Part shown: positions 18,242 to 30,721 of the stretch, piece by piece
Numbering within the stretch: position 1 is the stretch's first letter
How the letters are laid out: every line of letters starts with the position of its first letter
DNA from: Cellulomonas sp. Root485
Lineage (GTDB): Bacteria > Actinomycetota > Actinomycetes > Actinomycetales > Cellulomonadaceae
Direction: 5' to 3'
DNA length: 64,000 nt
NCBI RefSeq assembly: GCF_001426705.1
Contig: NZ_LMFC01000001.1
Coordinates: 1,207,355-1,271,354 of the forward strand
The notes under the pieces: generated by a model
Databases searched by the model: none
What the model was told of the DNA's origin: nothing
What the model saw: only the letters and a program-made list of their open reading frames with translations
Translations under genes and position numbers: made by a program

Positions 18242-18879
18242 GCAGCCCGACCGTCACACCGCCCGCCGCCGGTTGGTGGCGTCGCAACAGGTGGGCCCTG
18301 GCCGCGCTGCCCGTCGTGCTGGTGCTCACCGTCGTCGCGGCGGGCGACCGCGTGCGCACGCTGTGGTGGGAGCAGGACCTGCACGCGCCCGTCGCGGTCG
18401 ACGCGGGCGCGACCGGCGAGCTCCACCAGCGGGTGTACGACGGCGTGGGCGGCACGATGCCGATCGACGTGCGGGTGCACCTCGACGGTGTCGGCGACGC
18501 GACGACCCTGCCCCGGGACATGGAGCTTCCGGACGGCACCCGAGCCGTGCGGGTCGACCTGACGTTGAGCGCCGACCCCGACATCGTGCTCGCCGGCTGC
18601 GAGCTCGCGGTGCGCGACGCGGCCGGCACCCGGTACGAGTACGAGGCGAACGCGTGGGGTGCGTTCCAGGCCGTGGTGCCGTGCGTCCCCGAGGACACCC
18701 CCGGTCCGGCGCCGTCGCTGGGTGACCTTGACGACGTGCTCAGCGAGCGCGAGTCTGCGCCCCGCCCAGCGACGTGGTCCGTCTCCCCGGTGATCGTCCT
18801 CCCCGACGACGCCGAGGTCACCGAGGTGGTGCTGTGGTGGCAGAAGCCGCAGTACCTGCAGCTCGAGGTGCCGGACTAG
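18238..18879 (+). CDS. membrane-anchored protein of unknown function (third of three)
   Basis: A 213-residue protein starting VSSPTVTPPAAGWWRRNRWA, with one membrane span at about residues 20-38 and a periplasm-facing domain containing two cysteines (AGCELAVRD and VVPCVPED) that could form a disulfide. It ends LWWQKPQYLQLEVPD. The start is fixed by the GTGA overlap with the second gene. Its stop codon overlaps the stop of the multi-span membrane protein encoded on the other strand by four bases, so this short operon ends exactly at that boundary. Confidence 0.6.
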   Translation: MSSPTVTPPAAGWWRRNRWALAALPVVLVLTVVAAGDRVRTLWWEQDLHAPVAVDAGATGELHQRVYDGVGGTMPIDVRVHLDGVGDATTLPRDMELPDGTRAVRVDLTLSADPDIVLAGCELAVRDAAGTRYEYEANAWGAFQAVVPCVPEDTPGPAPSLGDLDDVLSERESAPRPATWSVSPVIVLPDDAEVTEVVLWWQKPQYLQLEVPD

Positions 18880-20204
18880 ACCTCGCTCGCCACCGGCTCC
18901 GCCGCCGCTGCTGCTGCCTGGCCCGCGAGGATCCGGTCCACGCCGGCCGCGAGCAGCGCCATGGTCAGCGTCAGGCCGACGGCGGTCGCGACGGAGGCCA
19001 CCATGGGGACGAACGCGAGCCACGTGTCGAGGTCCTGCGGTCCGACGACCGCGCGGCCGAGCAGCAGGATCACTTCCTCGACGCGCGTCGCGGCCAGGAA
19101 CGCGAGCGCGAACACGAGCATCGGCCCGAGCCCGGCGACCGCGAGCCGGCGCAGCCCGTCGGTGAGGGCCGTGAAGCGGCTCCGCACGTCGCCGACGACA
19201 GGGGCGGCGGCCTCGGTGGTCCACCGACGCACAGGAGCGGGCATCCGCTGCCACGCGGTCAGGCGCACGCGCGGCCGGAGCGGGGGCGGTGCCGCGAGCT
19301 TGTGCCCGTAGACGACCGCTCCGACGGTGAGCCACGCGAGCGGGATGACGACGAGGTCGTCGAGGTTGCCCAGCACGCCGGCGACCGCGTCCACGACCGC
19401 GTCGACCGGCGCGGCGACCGGACCGAGCGCGTCGAGCAGCGTGAGCCACCAGTCCAGCACCACCGACACCGCACGCCGGCTCTCGACCCACGCCCAGACC
19501 TGGTCCAGGAGCCCTGTCGCGAACGTCGCCACGGCGAGCAGCCAGAACGCCTCGACGTACGCGCCGGCGAAACCGAGCGCGCGCCGATGGCTCCGGCCCT
19601 CCCAGCGGCCCAGGAGCCAGCGGACCACGACGGCCACCACGACCAGGACGACCAGCCCCCAGCCCGTGGCGAGCTCCGAGAAGCCGCCGTCGGGACCGTC
19701 CCCGGTCAGGGAGAACCCGTTCTCCCGGAACTCCCGGAACGCCGCGGTGTTGAGGAACCTCGACCGGTCCTCGTCCAGCAGCCCGTACGACGCGTACAGC
19801 GCGAGGAAGGGCACGAACACCGAGGCCAGCACGTCGACCAGACCGCGCTCGTGACCGGATGCGGCGTCGTCGGGGCCGCGCGTGCGGCCGAGGGCGGCCA
19901 GCGCCGGCAGGTCGCGGCGCAGCACGTGCAGCATCGCGACGATCCCCGCGACCATGCTCAGCGGCGCGAGCACGAGCACGGCCCAGCCGAGCGTGTTGTT
20001 GACGGTCGACGCGTTGACGGCGGCCCAGCCGGCGGCGTGCCGGCCGGCGACGGCGAGCAGCGCGATGACGAGCAGCAGGGGCCACGAGCGCGCCCACAGC
20101 CGGGCGCCCTGGGCCACGACGGCGCCGAGGTCACGCAGCCAGGCGCGCAGGCCGTCGCGCGGTGCGGGGGTGGTGGTCGAGGCGTCGCTCACGGCGGACA
20201 TCAT
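18876..20204 (-). CDS. multi-span membrane protein of unknown function
   Basis: A 442-residue protein with about nine hydrophobic spans, beginning with a soluble N-terminus and PLLLVIALLAVAGRHAAGWA as the first span. No transporter or enzyme signature is recognised. Start choice is uncertain: ATG 20204, ATG 20201 and GTG 20192 are all in frame and none has a good ribosome-binding site. It converges on the membrane-anchored trio with a four-base stop overlap. A functional link to the trio is suggested only by position. Confidence 0.55.
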   Translation of the reverse strand: MMSAVSDASTTTPAPRDGLRAWLRDLGAVVAQGARLWARSWPLLLVIALLAVAGRHAAGWAAVNASTVNNTLGWAVLVLAPLSMVAGIVAMLHVLRRDLPALAALGRTRGPDDAASGHERGLVDVLASVFVPFLALYASYGLLDEDRSRFLNTAAFREFRENGFSLTGDGPDGGFSELATGWGLVVLVVVAVVVRWLLGRWEGRSHRRALGFAGAYVEAFWLLAVATFATGLLDQVWAWVESRRAVSVVLDWWLTLLDALGPVAAPVDAVVDAVAGVLGNLDDLVVIPLAWLTVGAVVYGHKLAAPPPLRPRVRLTAWQRMPAPVRRWTTEAAAPVVGDVRSRFTALTDGLRRLAVAGLGPMLVFALAFLAATRVEEVILLLGRAVVGPQDLDTWLAFVPMVASVATAVGLTLTMALLAAGVDRILAGQAAAAAAEPVASEV

Positions 20205-20272
20205 CGCGTGCCGAGCGCGGTCGTGGGGCGCGTGACCAGGATGCCGCCCTGAGCGGGGTGGTCCGGCCCTCG

Positions 20273-21175
20273 TCACCGGGCAGGTGCGAGGGCGGACGAG
20301 AGCAGGTCGACGAGGGCGGACATCCAGGTCCCGCGCTCGTCGTCGCGGTACGGGTTCGCCTCGGTGACGACGAGGCCGGACCAGCGGGGATCGGCCACGA
20401 GACCCGCCAGGAGGTCCCGCAGGACCGGCGGGGTCAGTCCGCGGCCGTACTGCGGGATGTCCGCGAGGGGCAGCGAGAACATGTCGAGCACGTCGACGTC
20501 GAGGTGCACGAGGAAGCCGTCGGCCGCCCCGGCCACGGCGGCGACGGCCCGTCGCGCGGCCGCGGCCGGGCCGTCCAGCACCGTCGCGGCCGGGATCCGC
20601 GCGGACGGGACGAGGCCGTGCACGTCCTCCTCGTCGTCGGCGTAGCCCACGAAGCACAGGCGGTCGGCCGGCAGGAGCGGGCGTCGCGGGCCGAGTCCCG
20701 CGAGGGCGTGGTGGGCACCCGGGAGGTCGAGCAGGTGCGCCGCTCCCATGGAGTCCGCGATCGGCTCCTCGGGGTGGTCCGCCGGGAGCTGGAGGTCCTG
20801 GCCGCCGTCGACGTAGACCAGGCCGAGATCGAGCCCGGCGTCGGCGGACGCCGCGACGACCGCGAGCGTCACCGTGCACTCGCCGCCGAGCACCACCGGG
20901 ACGTGGCCCGCCGCGAGCACCGGGCCGAGGGCGGCTCGGGCCTTCTGCAGGACATCCGCCACACGGGCCACGTCGTGCGGGTTGGTCCGTTCGGGTGGGT
21001 CGGGGCGCCAGCGGGCCGGCGACGTGTCGCCGTGGTCGACGACGCGACGACCGGCGCGCTCGAGCGCGGGGACGAGCCCGGCGGCGCGGAGGGCGGCGGG
21101 GGAGCGTTCCAGGCCGGGGGCGTGGGCGGCGGCGCTCGACGGCACACCGAGGATGCCCAGTGGTCGGTGCTGCAT
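20273..21175 (-). CDS. arginase/ureohydrolase-fold protein with altered metal site
   Basis: A 300-residue member of the arginase/agmatinase superfamily. The three metal motifs can be aligned but two are changed: GGDH appears as GGEC (Cys100), and DAHAD appears as DGGQD (residues 123-127), which removes the central His. The third, HLDVDVLD near residue 225, is intact. Cysteine in the first motif is known in arginase-family proteins of actinobacteria. Loss of the second-motif His is more drastic, so classical guanidino hydrolysis with a binuclear Mn centre is doubtful. A TAGCCT -10 element six bases before ATG 21175 marks the start. Confidence 0.75.
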   Translation of the reverse strand: MQHRPLGILGVPSSAAAHAPGLERSPAALRAAGLVPALERAGRRVVDHGDTSPARWRPDPPERTNPHDVARVADVLQKARAALGPVLAAGHVPVVLGGECTVTLAVVAASADAGLDLGLVYVDGGQDLQLPADHPEEPIADSMGAAHLLDLPGAHHALAGLGPRRPLLPADRLCFVGYADDEEDVHGLVPSARIPAATVLDGPAAAARRAVAAVAGAADGFLVHLDVDVLDMFSLPLADIPQYGRGLTPPVLRDLLAGLVADPRWSGLVVTEANPYRDDERGTWMSALVDLLSSALAPAR

Positions 21176-21181
21176 CCGGCC

Positions 21182-21187
21182 AGGCTA
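21182..21187 (-). promoter_or_regulatory. -10 element, probable leaderless arginase-like transcript
   Basis: TAGCCT on the minus strand ends exactly six bases before ATG 21175, which has no ribosome-binding site. Confidence 0.45.
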
Positions 21188-21204
21188 GGTGCGGGCGCCG
21201 ACAC

Positions 21205-21639
21205 TCACCCGGCGTCGCCGAAGCTCTCCGCGGTGACGGTGGCGTACGAGCGGCGGACGGCCTCCTCGAGGACGCCGAGGTCGACCTTGTCGAGGTCCTT
21301 GATGTAGACGCAGCTCACGGAGCTCGTGTGCGGACCGAGGTTCGCGAGCAGGTCGGCGTGCGCCTCGACGCCGTCGGCGAGGTAGACCGTCGTCGCGGCC
21401 TTCCGCGGCGAGAACCCCGCGGCGATCGCGTCACCCTCCCGGCCCGACGGGTACGCGTAGTGGTAGGTGCCGAAGCCGACGATGCTCGGTCCCCACAGCC
21501 GCGGCTGCTCGCCCGTCACCCGGGCCATCAGCTCGATCAGGCGCTCGGCGTCACGACGGCGGACCGGTTGCTCCACGGCCGCGACGAACGCGTCGACGTC
21601 GGCGTCGGTGGGCTGGGTCTTGCTGGGCTCGTGTGCCAT
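21205..21639 (-). CDS. DUF1801 domain-containing protein
   Basis: A 144-residue soluble protein. The C-terminal part reads CVYIKDLDKVDLGVLEEAVRRS, the conserved end of DUF1801 (YdhG-like) proteins, and the middle carries WGPSIVGFGTYHY. The family fold is small alpha/beta and its function is unknown. ATG 21639 is chosen because codons upstream would run into the next gene, and GATACT lies six bases before it. It has its own promoter-like element although it follows the phosphotransferase gene by only 20 bp. Confidence 0.75.
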   Translation of the reverse strand: MAHEPSKTQPTDADVDAFVAAVEQPVRRRDAERLIELMARVTGEQPRLWGPSIVGFGTYHYAYPSGREGDAIAAGFSPRKAATTVYLADGVEAHADLLANLGPHTSSVSCVYIKDLDKVDLGVLEEAVRRSYATVTAESFGDAG

Positions 21640-21645
21640 CGCGCC

Positions 21646-21651
21646 AGTATC
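21646..21651 (-). promoter_or_regulatory. possible -10 element, leaderless DUF1801 transcript
   Basis: GATACT on the minus strand ends six bases before ATG 21639. It is one mismatch from TANNNT. Confidence 0.35.
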
Positions 21652-21659
21652 CCGCCGAG

Positions 21660-22529
21660 TCAGTCGGCGAGCGCCTGCTCGATCCCGTGCCGCCCGATCT
21701 CCGCGAGGGTGGGGTGGTCGACGGGATGCATCTGGAGCACGACGGCCATGTGCAGCGCCCAGGCACGCGCGCGGCGCCAGGTCGCGTCGTCCGGTGCCAA
21801 CCGCTCCCGGAACGCGTCGCGGCCGTCGGCGTCGAACGTGAGCCAGGCGGTCGACAGGTCGGACGCCGGGTCGCCGGAGGTCACGTCGCCGAAGTCGATG
21901 ACCGCGCGCAGCCGGCCGTCGTGCACCAGGAGGTTGGCGGGGTGCGGGTCTCCGTGCAGCCACAGGGCCGGGCCGTCCCACGCAGGCGCGGCGGCCAGGT
22001 CACGCCAGCGCTCGAGGACGCGGTCGGCCTCGGGCAGCTCGAGCTGCTCCAGCCGCTCGCGCAGCGGCCGCTCGCGCGGCGCGATCGGCACGCCGCGGAA
22101 CGGGTTCACCGGGGCGTCGTCCGGGGCGGGGAGGTGCAGCGCGACGAACACCTCGGCCAGCGCCGGCGCCCACGCCGAGCGGCTCGCCACGGGGGTGTGG
22201 TGGGCGGCGACGGCGTCGAACCACGGGACGACGCTCCACGTCCACGGGTAGGTCGACGACGGCACGCCGACGCGGACCGGAGTCGGGACGTCGACGGGGA
22301 GCAGGGGCGCCAGGGCAGGCAGCCAGCGCTGCTCGTGGTCCACCAGCGGGGCGGCGACCGCCCGCACGGGGAACCGGGCCGCCAGCCGGTCGCCGACGCG
22401 CCACAGCGCGTTGTCCCATCCGGTGCCCGCCCAGGTCAGGGGCAGGTCGGCGAGGTCGGGGTGCTGCTCGCGCAGCAGCGTGCGCGCGAGGTCGGCCGTG
22501 ACCTCGATCTCGGGGACGGGGTGCACCAC
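21660..22529 (-). CDS. aminoglycoside phosphotransferase (APH) family kinase
   Basis: A 289-residue kinase-fold protein. The catalytic loop LWLHGDPHPANLLV (Asp base) and the metal-binding VIDFGDVTSGDPASDL are in the usual order near residues 190 and 210. The N-terminal lobe has GTGWDNALWRVGDRLAARFP. APH-family proteins phosphorylate aminoglycosides, macrolides, homoserine, choline and others, so resistance should not be inferred. The stop of the NUDIX gene is one base upstream of GTG 22529, indicating coupling to the NUDIX, amidotransferase and guaB1 genes. Confidence 0.8.
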   Translation of the reverse strand: MVHPVPEIEVTADLARTLLREQHPDLADLPLTWAGTGWDNALWRVGDRLAARFPVRAVAAPLVDHEQRWLPALAPLLPVDVPTPVRVGVPSSTYPWTWSVVPWFDAVAAHHTPVASRSAWAPALAEVFVALHLPAPDDAPVNPFRGVPIAPRERPLRERLEQLELPEADRVLERWRDLAAAPAWDGPALWLHGDPHPANLLVHDGRLRAVIDFGDVTSGDPASDLSTAWLTFDADGRDAFRERLAPDDATWRRARAWALHMAVVLQMHPVDHPTLAEIGRHGIEQALAD

Positions 22530-22530
22530 G

Positions 22531-23217
22531 TCAGCGGGCCTGCACGGTGCGGTGCACGTCGTACGGCACGGCCCAGCCGAGAGCGTCGAACATCCTGGCG
22601 AGCACGATCCCGGTGAACCCCCAGACCAGCATGCCGTCGACCGTGAACGCGGGGGTACGGACGGTGCGGCCCCAGCGCGTGTGCTCGACGCTCGCGCGGT
22701 TCGCGGGCTCCAGCAGGTCCGCCACGGGAACCCGGAACACGTCCACCGTCTCGGCGTGGTCGACCGCCGCGACCTGCGACGGGCGGGTCCACCAGGCCGG
22801 GACGGGCGTGACCAGGTGGTTGCTCACGGGAACGGGCAGCGGCGGCAGGGTGCCGAGCACCTCGACGCCCGACGCGTCGAGCCCGACCTCCTCGACCGCC
22901 TCGCGGACCGCGGCCTCGCGGGGTCCGGCGTCGGAGGGCTCCAACCGGCCGCCGGGGAAGGCGATCTGCCCGGCGTGGTGGCCGAGGGCCTGGGAGCGAC
23001 GCTGGAGCAGCACGTCGAGGTCGCGGGCGACGACGGGGTCCGCCGCACGCGACGGGGTCGCGTCGAGCGCACCGAACAGGACCAGGACAGCGGCCGGGCG
23101 GGCGGTCGACGGGTCCTCCAGCACCCGGACCGGGTCGACACGCCAGTCGAGGCCGCGAGCGCACAGGTCCAGGAGCTCGGCGCGCGCCCCACGCACCTCC
23201 GGCGTCGGGTCGGTCAT
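22531..23217 (-). CDS. NUDIX hydrolase (CoA pyrophosphatase-like)
   Basis: A 228-residue NUDIX protein. The box is GGRLEPSDAGPREAAVREAV followed by EEVGL, at about residues 95-119, and it is preceded by the HAGQIAFPGG stretch that marks the CoA-pyrophosphatase (YeaB/NudL) group. A likely role is hydrolysis of CoA or derivatives to phosphopantetheine. It is cytoplasmic. ATG 23217 overlaps the stop of the amidotransferase gene (ATGA), so the start is well fixed. Confidence 0.85.
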   Translation of the reverse strand: MTDPTPEVRGARAELLDLCARGLDWRVDPVRVLEDPSTARPAAVLVLFGALDATPSRAADPVVARDLDVLLQRRSQALGHHAGQIAFPGGRLEPSDAGPREAAVREAVEEVGLDASGVEVLGTLPPLPVPVSNHLVTPVPAWWTRPSQVAAVDHAETVDVFRVPVADLLEPANRASVEHTRWGRTVRTPAFTVDGMLVWGFTGIVLARMFDALGWAVPYDVHRTVQAR

Positions 23218-23906
23218 CCGCGAGCCCGTACGAGCTCTCCGAACGCGGCGAACATCTTCGTCGCGGCGGGGACCAGACCCGGGAGGTGCTCGGCGCCGGC
23301 CGCGCGGATCTCGTCGACCTCCTCGGGGGACAGCTCGCCGACCATGTCCGGGGTCGAGAGCCACAGGTCGAGCATCCCGGCGTCGAGCTCGGGGTGGAAC
23401 TGCAGGCCCAGCGCGCTGCCCGCCCGGAACGCCTGCACCGGGGTCGCCTCCGTCGAGGCCAGGAGCGTGGCGCCGCTCGGGAGGTCGACCGTGTCCGAGT
23501 GCCAGTGCAGCACGGTGGGCCGCTCGCCGAGCGCGCCGAGCATCAGGTCCTCCGCGACGACGTCGACCGGCGCGAACCCGATCTCGGTGGCGGCGCGCAG
23601 GTGCAGCCGGGAGCCGAGCGCGAGCGCGAGGAGCTGCATCCCGAGGCACACCCCGAGCACCGGCACGTCGGCGTCGACCGCGGCCGCCAGCAGGGCGCGC
23701 TCCGCCGCCAGACCGGGATGGCCCGGCACGTCGTCCGCGTCCATCGGGCCGCCCATGACGACCACGCCGGACACCTCGTCGAGGCTCGGGAGGCGGGCGT
23801 CGTCGAGGTCGAGGACGGTGCGGACGCGGACGGGCGCGTCGACACCACGCGCGATGAGCCCGGGTCCCTCGTGCGGGGCGTGCATGACCACCAGGACCGG
23901 CCGCAT
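23214..23906 (-). CDS. type 1 (class I) glutamine amidotransferase
   Basis: A 230-residue stand-alone class I amidotransferase. The catalytic triad is visible: Cys in LGVCLGMQLLA, and His and Glu in LQFHPEL. An oxyanion-loop GGPMDADD precedes them. Homologues are often annotated as GMP-synthase-like glutaminases, but no synthetase domain is attached, so the acceptor is unknown. ATG 23906 is used. GTG 23915, three codons upstream, overlaps the guaB1 stop (GTGA) and is an equally good start. The neighbour guaB1 gives a purine context. Confidence 0.8.
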   Translation of the reverse strand: MRPVLVVMHAPHEGPGLIARGVDAPVRVRTVLDLDDARLPSLDEVSGVVVMGGPMDADDVPGHPGLAAERALLAAAVDADVPVLGVCLGMQLLALALGSRLHLRAATEIGFAPVDVVAEDLMLGALGERPTVLHWHSDTVDLPSGATLLASTEATPVQAFRAGSALGLQFHPELDAGMLDLWLSTPDMVGELSPEEVDEIRAAGAEHLPGLVPAATKMFAAFGELVRARG

Positions 23907-23911
23907 GCCGG

Positions 23912-27428
<3,517 letters not shown>

Positions 27429-27441
27429 GATCTGGACCTGT

Positions 27442-27457
27442 CGCCCCGTCCGGGGCG
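27442..27457 (+). terminator. short hairpin after dxs
   Basis: A 6 bp GC stem (CGCCCC/GGGGCG) with a four-base loop lies 14 bp past the dxs stop. There is no T-run, so it would be a weak terminator. Confidence 0.4.
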
Positions 27458-27487
27458 GTGATTCACGTCTCGCCGTCCCTCCCAGAC

Positions 27488-27507
27488 TTAGGGCCTTTCG
27501 TCCCGAG
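27488..27507 (+). promoter_or_regulatory. DosR/DevR-like box upstream of pflB
   Basis: The 20-mer TTAGGGCCTTTCGTCCCGAG fits the GGGNC-N4-GNCCC core and flanks of the mycobacterial DosR (DevR) box, TTSGGGACTWWAGTCCCSAA. Its end lies 59 bp before the pflB start codon and its centre about 42 bp before the transcription start predicted from TAGCGT at 27528-27533, the usual place for an activator that touches the -35 region. Confidence 0.6.
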
Positions 27508-27527
27508 ACATGGGATCAATTCCTCCG

Positions 27528-27533
27528 TAGCGT
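27528..27533 (+). promoter_or_regulatory. -10 element candidate of pflB
   Basis: TAGCGT lies 20 bp after the DosR-like box. It predicts a start near 27540 and a 5' leader of about 27 bases containing the GGAGGAG ribosome-binding site of pflB. Confidence 0.4.
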
Positions 27534-27566
27534 CGAATACATCGACCACCGTCGGAGGAGCAGCAG

Positions 27567-29840
27567 ATGTCCACCAGCACCCTGTCCGTGAACGCCCGTA
27601 CCGAGCCCGCACTGCAGCCGGCGTGGCGCGGCTTCGCCGAAGGGCCCTGGACGGACGCGATCGACGTCCGGGACTTCGTGCAGCGCAACTACACGCCGTA
27701 CACCGGCGACGCGTCGTTCCTCGCCGGTCCCACGCCGCGCACGACCGCGATGTGGGCGCGGCTGACCGCGATGTTCCCGGCCGAGCGCGCGCGCGGCGTG
27801 TACGACGTCGACCAGCACACGCCGTCGACGATCACGTCGCACGAGCCCGGCTACATCGACCGCCACAACGAGCTCATCGTGGGCCTGCAGACGGACGCGC
27901 CGCTGAAGCGCGCGATCATGCCCAACGGTGGCTACCGGATGGTCGAGAAGGCGCTCGAGACCTACGGGTTCGAGCCCGACCCGATCGTCGGCGAGATCTT
28001 CACCAAGTACCGCAAGACGCACAACGACGGCGTCTTCGACGTCTACCCGCCGGACGTGCGCGCCGCGCGCTCGGCCCACCTGATCACGGGCCTGCCCGAC
28101 GCGTACGGGCGCGGCCGGATCATCGGCGACTACCGCCGCGTCGCCCTGTACGGGGTCGACGCGCTGATCGCGGGCAAGCGCAAGGACCGCGCCGAGCTGG
28201 ACCGCGAGCGCTCGTCGGAGCACATCATCCGCGACCGCGAGGAGAACGCCGAGCAGATCCGGGCGCTGGGCGAGCTCAAGACCATGGCCGCGTCGTACGG
28301 GTACGACATCTCCGGTCCGGCGACGACCGCGAAGGAAGCCGTCCAGTGGCTCTACTTCGCGTACCTCGGCGCCGTGAAGGAGCAGAACGGCGCGGCGATG
28401 TCGCTGGGCCGTACCTCGACGTTCCTCGACGTGTACCTGCAGCGTGACCTCGCCGCGGGCCGGCTGACCGAGCGGGACGCCCAGGAGCTCATCGACGACC
28501 TGGTGATCAAGCTCCGCATCGTGCGGTTCCTGCGTACCCCCGAGTACGACGAGCTGTTCTCCGGCGACCCGACCTGGGTGACCGAGTCGATCGGTGGGAT
28601 GGGCCAGGACGGGCGCACGCTGGTCACCAAGAACTCGTTCCGGTACCTGCAGACCCTCTACAACCTGGGCCCGGCGCCGGAGCCGAACCTGACGGTGTTC
28701 TGGACGGACCGGCTGCCCGACGGGTTCAAGCGCTTCTGCACGCAGGTCTCCATCGACACGTCCGCGCTGCAGTACGAGTCGGACGACCTCATCCGTGAGG
28801 CATGGGGTGACGACGCCGCGATCGCCTGCTGCGTGTCGCCCATGCGCGTCGGCAAGCAGATGCAGTTCTTCGGCGCCCGGGTCAACCTGGCCAAGGCCCT
28901 GCTGTACGCGATCAACGGGGGCCGTGACGAGCTCACCGGGAAGCAGGTGGCGCCCGCCGCGCCGGCCGTCGTCGGGGACGTCCTCGAGTACGGCGACGTG
29001 GTCGCCAAGCTCGACGTGATGCTCGACTGGCTCGCGCAGACCTACGTCGACGCGCTCAACTGCGTGCACTTCATGCACGACAAGTACGCGTACGAGCGCC
29101 TCGAGATGGCGCTGCACGACCGCGAGGTGCTGCGGACCATGGCGTGCGGGATCGCCGGGCTGTCCGTCGTGGCCGACTCGCTCTCCGCCATCAAGCACGC
29201 CGGCGTCCACCCGGTGCGGAACGCCGACGGCCTGGTCACCGAGTACACGGTGGACGGCGAGTTCCCCACCTACGGGAACGACGACGACCGGGCCGACGAG
29301 ATCGCGGTCTGGCTGGTCGAGACCTTCATGACCAAGATCCGTCGCACCCCCACGTACCGCGACTCGATCCACACGCAGTCCGTGCTGACCATCACCTCGA
29401 ACGTGGTCTACGGGAAGTCCACGGGCTCCACGCCCGACGGTCGCCGCGCCGGCCAGCCGTTCGCACCGGGTGCCAACCCGATGAACGGCCGGGACTCGCA
29501 CGGGATGCTCGCGTCCGCGCTGTCGGTGGCGAAGATCCCGTACGCCGAGGCGATGGACGGGATCTCGCTGACGTCGTCGGTGGTCCCGACCGGTCTCGGC
29601 CGCACGCGTGACGAGCAGGTGACCAACCTGGTCGGACTGCTGGACGCGTACATGATGTCGTCGGGCTACCACCTGAACATCAACGTGCTGAACCGCGAGA
29701 CCCTCGAGGACGCCATGGAGCACCCCGAGGACTACCCGCAGCTGACGATCCGGGTGTCGGGCTACGCCGTGAACTTCGTGCGGCTCACCCGCGAGCAGCA
29801 GCTCGACGTGCTGTCCCGGACGTTCCACGGCTCGGTGTGA
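27567..29840 (+). CDS. pflB: formate C-acetyltransferase (pyruvate formate-lyase)
   Basis: A 757-residue glycyl-radical enzyme converting pyruvate and CoA to acetyl-CoA and formate without oxygen. The catalytic cysteine pair is Cys421-Cys422 ([11 protein letters not shown]), and the radical is on Gly732 in RVSGYAVNF near the C-terminus. Both positions and the length match the E. coli enzyme closely. GGAGGAG precedes ATG 27567. A DosR-like box and -10 element lie upstream, suggesting induction by hypoxia. Its stop overlaps the start of pflA (GTGA), so enzyme and activase are coupled. It marks the host as able to ferment. Confidence 0.97.
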   Translation: MSTSTLSVNARTEPALQPAWRGFAEGPWTDAIDVRDFVQRNYTPYTGDASFLAGPTPRTTAMWARLTAMFPAERARGVYDVDQHTPSTITSHEPGYIDRHNELIVGLQTDAPLKRAIMPNGGYRMVEKALETYGFEPDPIVGEIFTKYRKTHNDGVFDVYPPDVRAARSAHLITGLPDAYGRGRIIGDYRRVALYGVDALIAGKRKDRAELDRERSSEHIIRDREENAEQIRALGELKTMAASYGYDISGPATTAKEAVQWLYFAYLGAVKEQNGAAMSLGRTSTFLDVYLQRDLAAGRLTERDAQELIDDLVIKLRIVRFLRTPEYDELFSGDPTWVTESIGGMGQDGRTLVTKNSFRYLQTLYNLGPAPEPNLTVFWTDRLPDGFKRFCTQVSIDTSALQYESDDLIREAWGDDAAIACCVSPMRVGKQMQFFGARVNLAKALLYAINGGRDELTGKQVAPAAPAVVGDVLEYGDVVAKLDVMLDWLAQTYVDALNCVHFMHDKYAYERLEMALHDREVLRTMACGIAGLSVVADSLSAIKHAGVHPVRNADGLVTEYTVDGEFPTYGNDDDRADEIAVWLVETFMTKIRRTPTYRDSIHTQSVLTITSNVVYGKSTGSTPDGRRAGQPFAPGANPMNGRDSHGMLASALSVAKIPYAEAMDGISLTSSVVPTGLGRTRDEQVTNLVGLLDAYMMSSGYHLNINVLNRETLEDAMEHPEDYPQLTIRVSGYAVNFVRLTREQQLDVLSRTFHGSV

Positions 29841-30721
29841 GCGGACCGACGATGACAGAGACCACCCAGGTGCACGACGTGGCTCCGTGGCCGAGCGTGC
29901 ACCTGGGTCTTCCCCGAGCGAGGTCCGGCACGGCCGGTCTCTCGACGGTCGAGCTCGACCACGCCGCCAAGATGGCGGCCGTGCGCGCGGGCGACCTCGG
30001 GTCGGTGCACTCCTGGGAGCTGGTGACCGCCGTCGACGGGCCCGGTACGCGGCTGACGGTGTTCCTGGCGGGATGCCCGTTGCAGTGCCTGTACTGCCAC
30101 AACCCCGACACCATGCAGATGCGGCGCGGGACCGCCGTGACCGCCGACGAGATCCTCGCGCGGGTCGCCCGGTACCGGACGGTGTTCGCGGCGACCGGCG
30201 GCGGGCTGACGATCTCGGGCGGTGAGCCCTTGATGCAGCCGGCGTTCGTCGCGCGGCTCCTGCGCGGGGCGAAGGCCATGAACGTGCACACCACGCTGGA
30301 CACGTCCGGGTTCCTCGGCAGCCAGTGCACGGACGCGATGCTCGCGGACGTCGACCTGGTGCTCCTCGACATCAAGTCGGGTCTGCCGGACACCTACCGA
30401 CGTGTCACGGGCCGGGCGCTGCAGCCGACGCTGGACTTCGGGCAGCGGCTGCGCGAGAGCGGCACACGCACGTGGGTGCGGTTCGTCCTCGTCCCCGGCC
30501 TGACCGACGCGCCGGAGAACGTCGAGGCGGTCGCGGGCCACATCGTCGCCCTGGGCGACGTGGTCGAGCGCGTCGAGGTGCTGCCGTTCCACCAGATGGG
30601 TCGCGACAAGTGGGACGAGCTGGGGATGCGCTACGAGCTGGGGGACACGCAACCCCCGACCCCGGAGCTCGTCGAGCGCGTGCGCTCGACGTTCCGGGAC
30701 CGGGGGCTGAGCGTCTTCTAG
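29837..30721 (+). CDS. pflA: pyruvate formate-lyase activating enzyme (radical SAM)
   Basis: A 294-residue radical SAM protein that installs the glycyl radical on PflB. The cluster motif is Cys80-x3-Cys84-x2-Cys87 ([13 protein letters not shown]), followed by the SAM-binding [15 protein letters not shown]. There is a 45-residue N-terminal extension compared with E. coli PflA, rich in small residues. The start GTG 29837 overlaps the pflB stop, and a second ATG lies five codons in. The C-terminus overlaps the convergent fadB-like gene by four bases. Confidence 0.93.
   Translation: MSGPTMTETTQVHDVAPWPSVHLGLPRARSGTAGLSTVELDHAAKMAAVRAGDLGSVHSWELVTAVDGPGTRLTVFLAGCPLQCLYCHNPDTMQMRRGTAVTADEILARVARYRTVFAATGGGLTISGGEPLMQPAFVARLLRGAKAMNVHTTLDTSGFLGSQCTDAMLADVDLVLLDIKSGLPDTYRRVTGRALQPTLDFGQRLRESGTRTWVRFVLVPGLTDAPENVEAVAGHIVALGDVVERVEVLPFHQMGRDKWDELGMRYELGDTQPPTPELVERVRSTFRDRGLSVF

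Noticed and set aside
21660..22529. Antibiotic resistance by the aminoglycoside-phosphotransferase-like gene
   Set aside because: The kinase fold is clear, but the family is broad and the gene sits in a housekeeping operon. Nothing identifies an aminoglycoside substrate.
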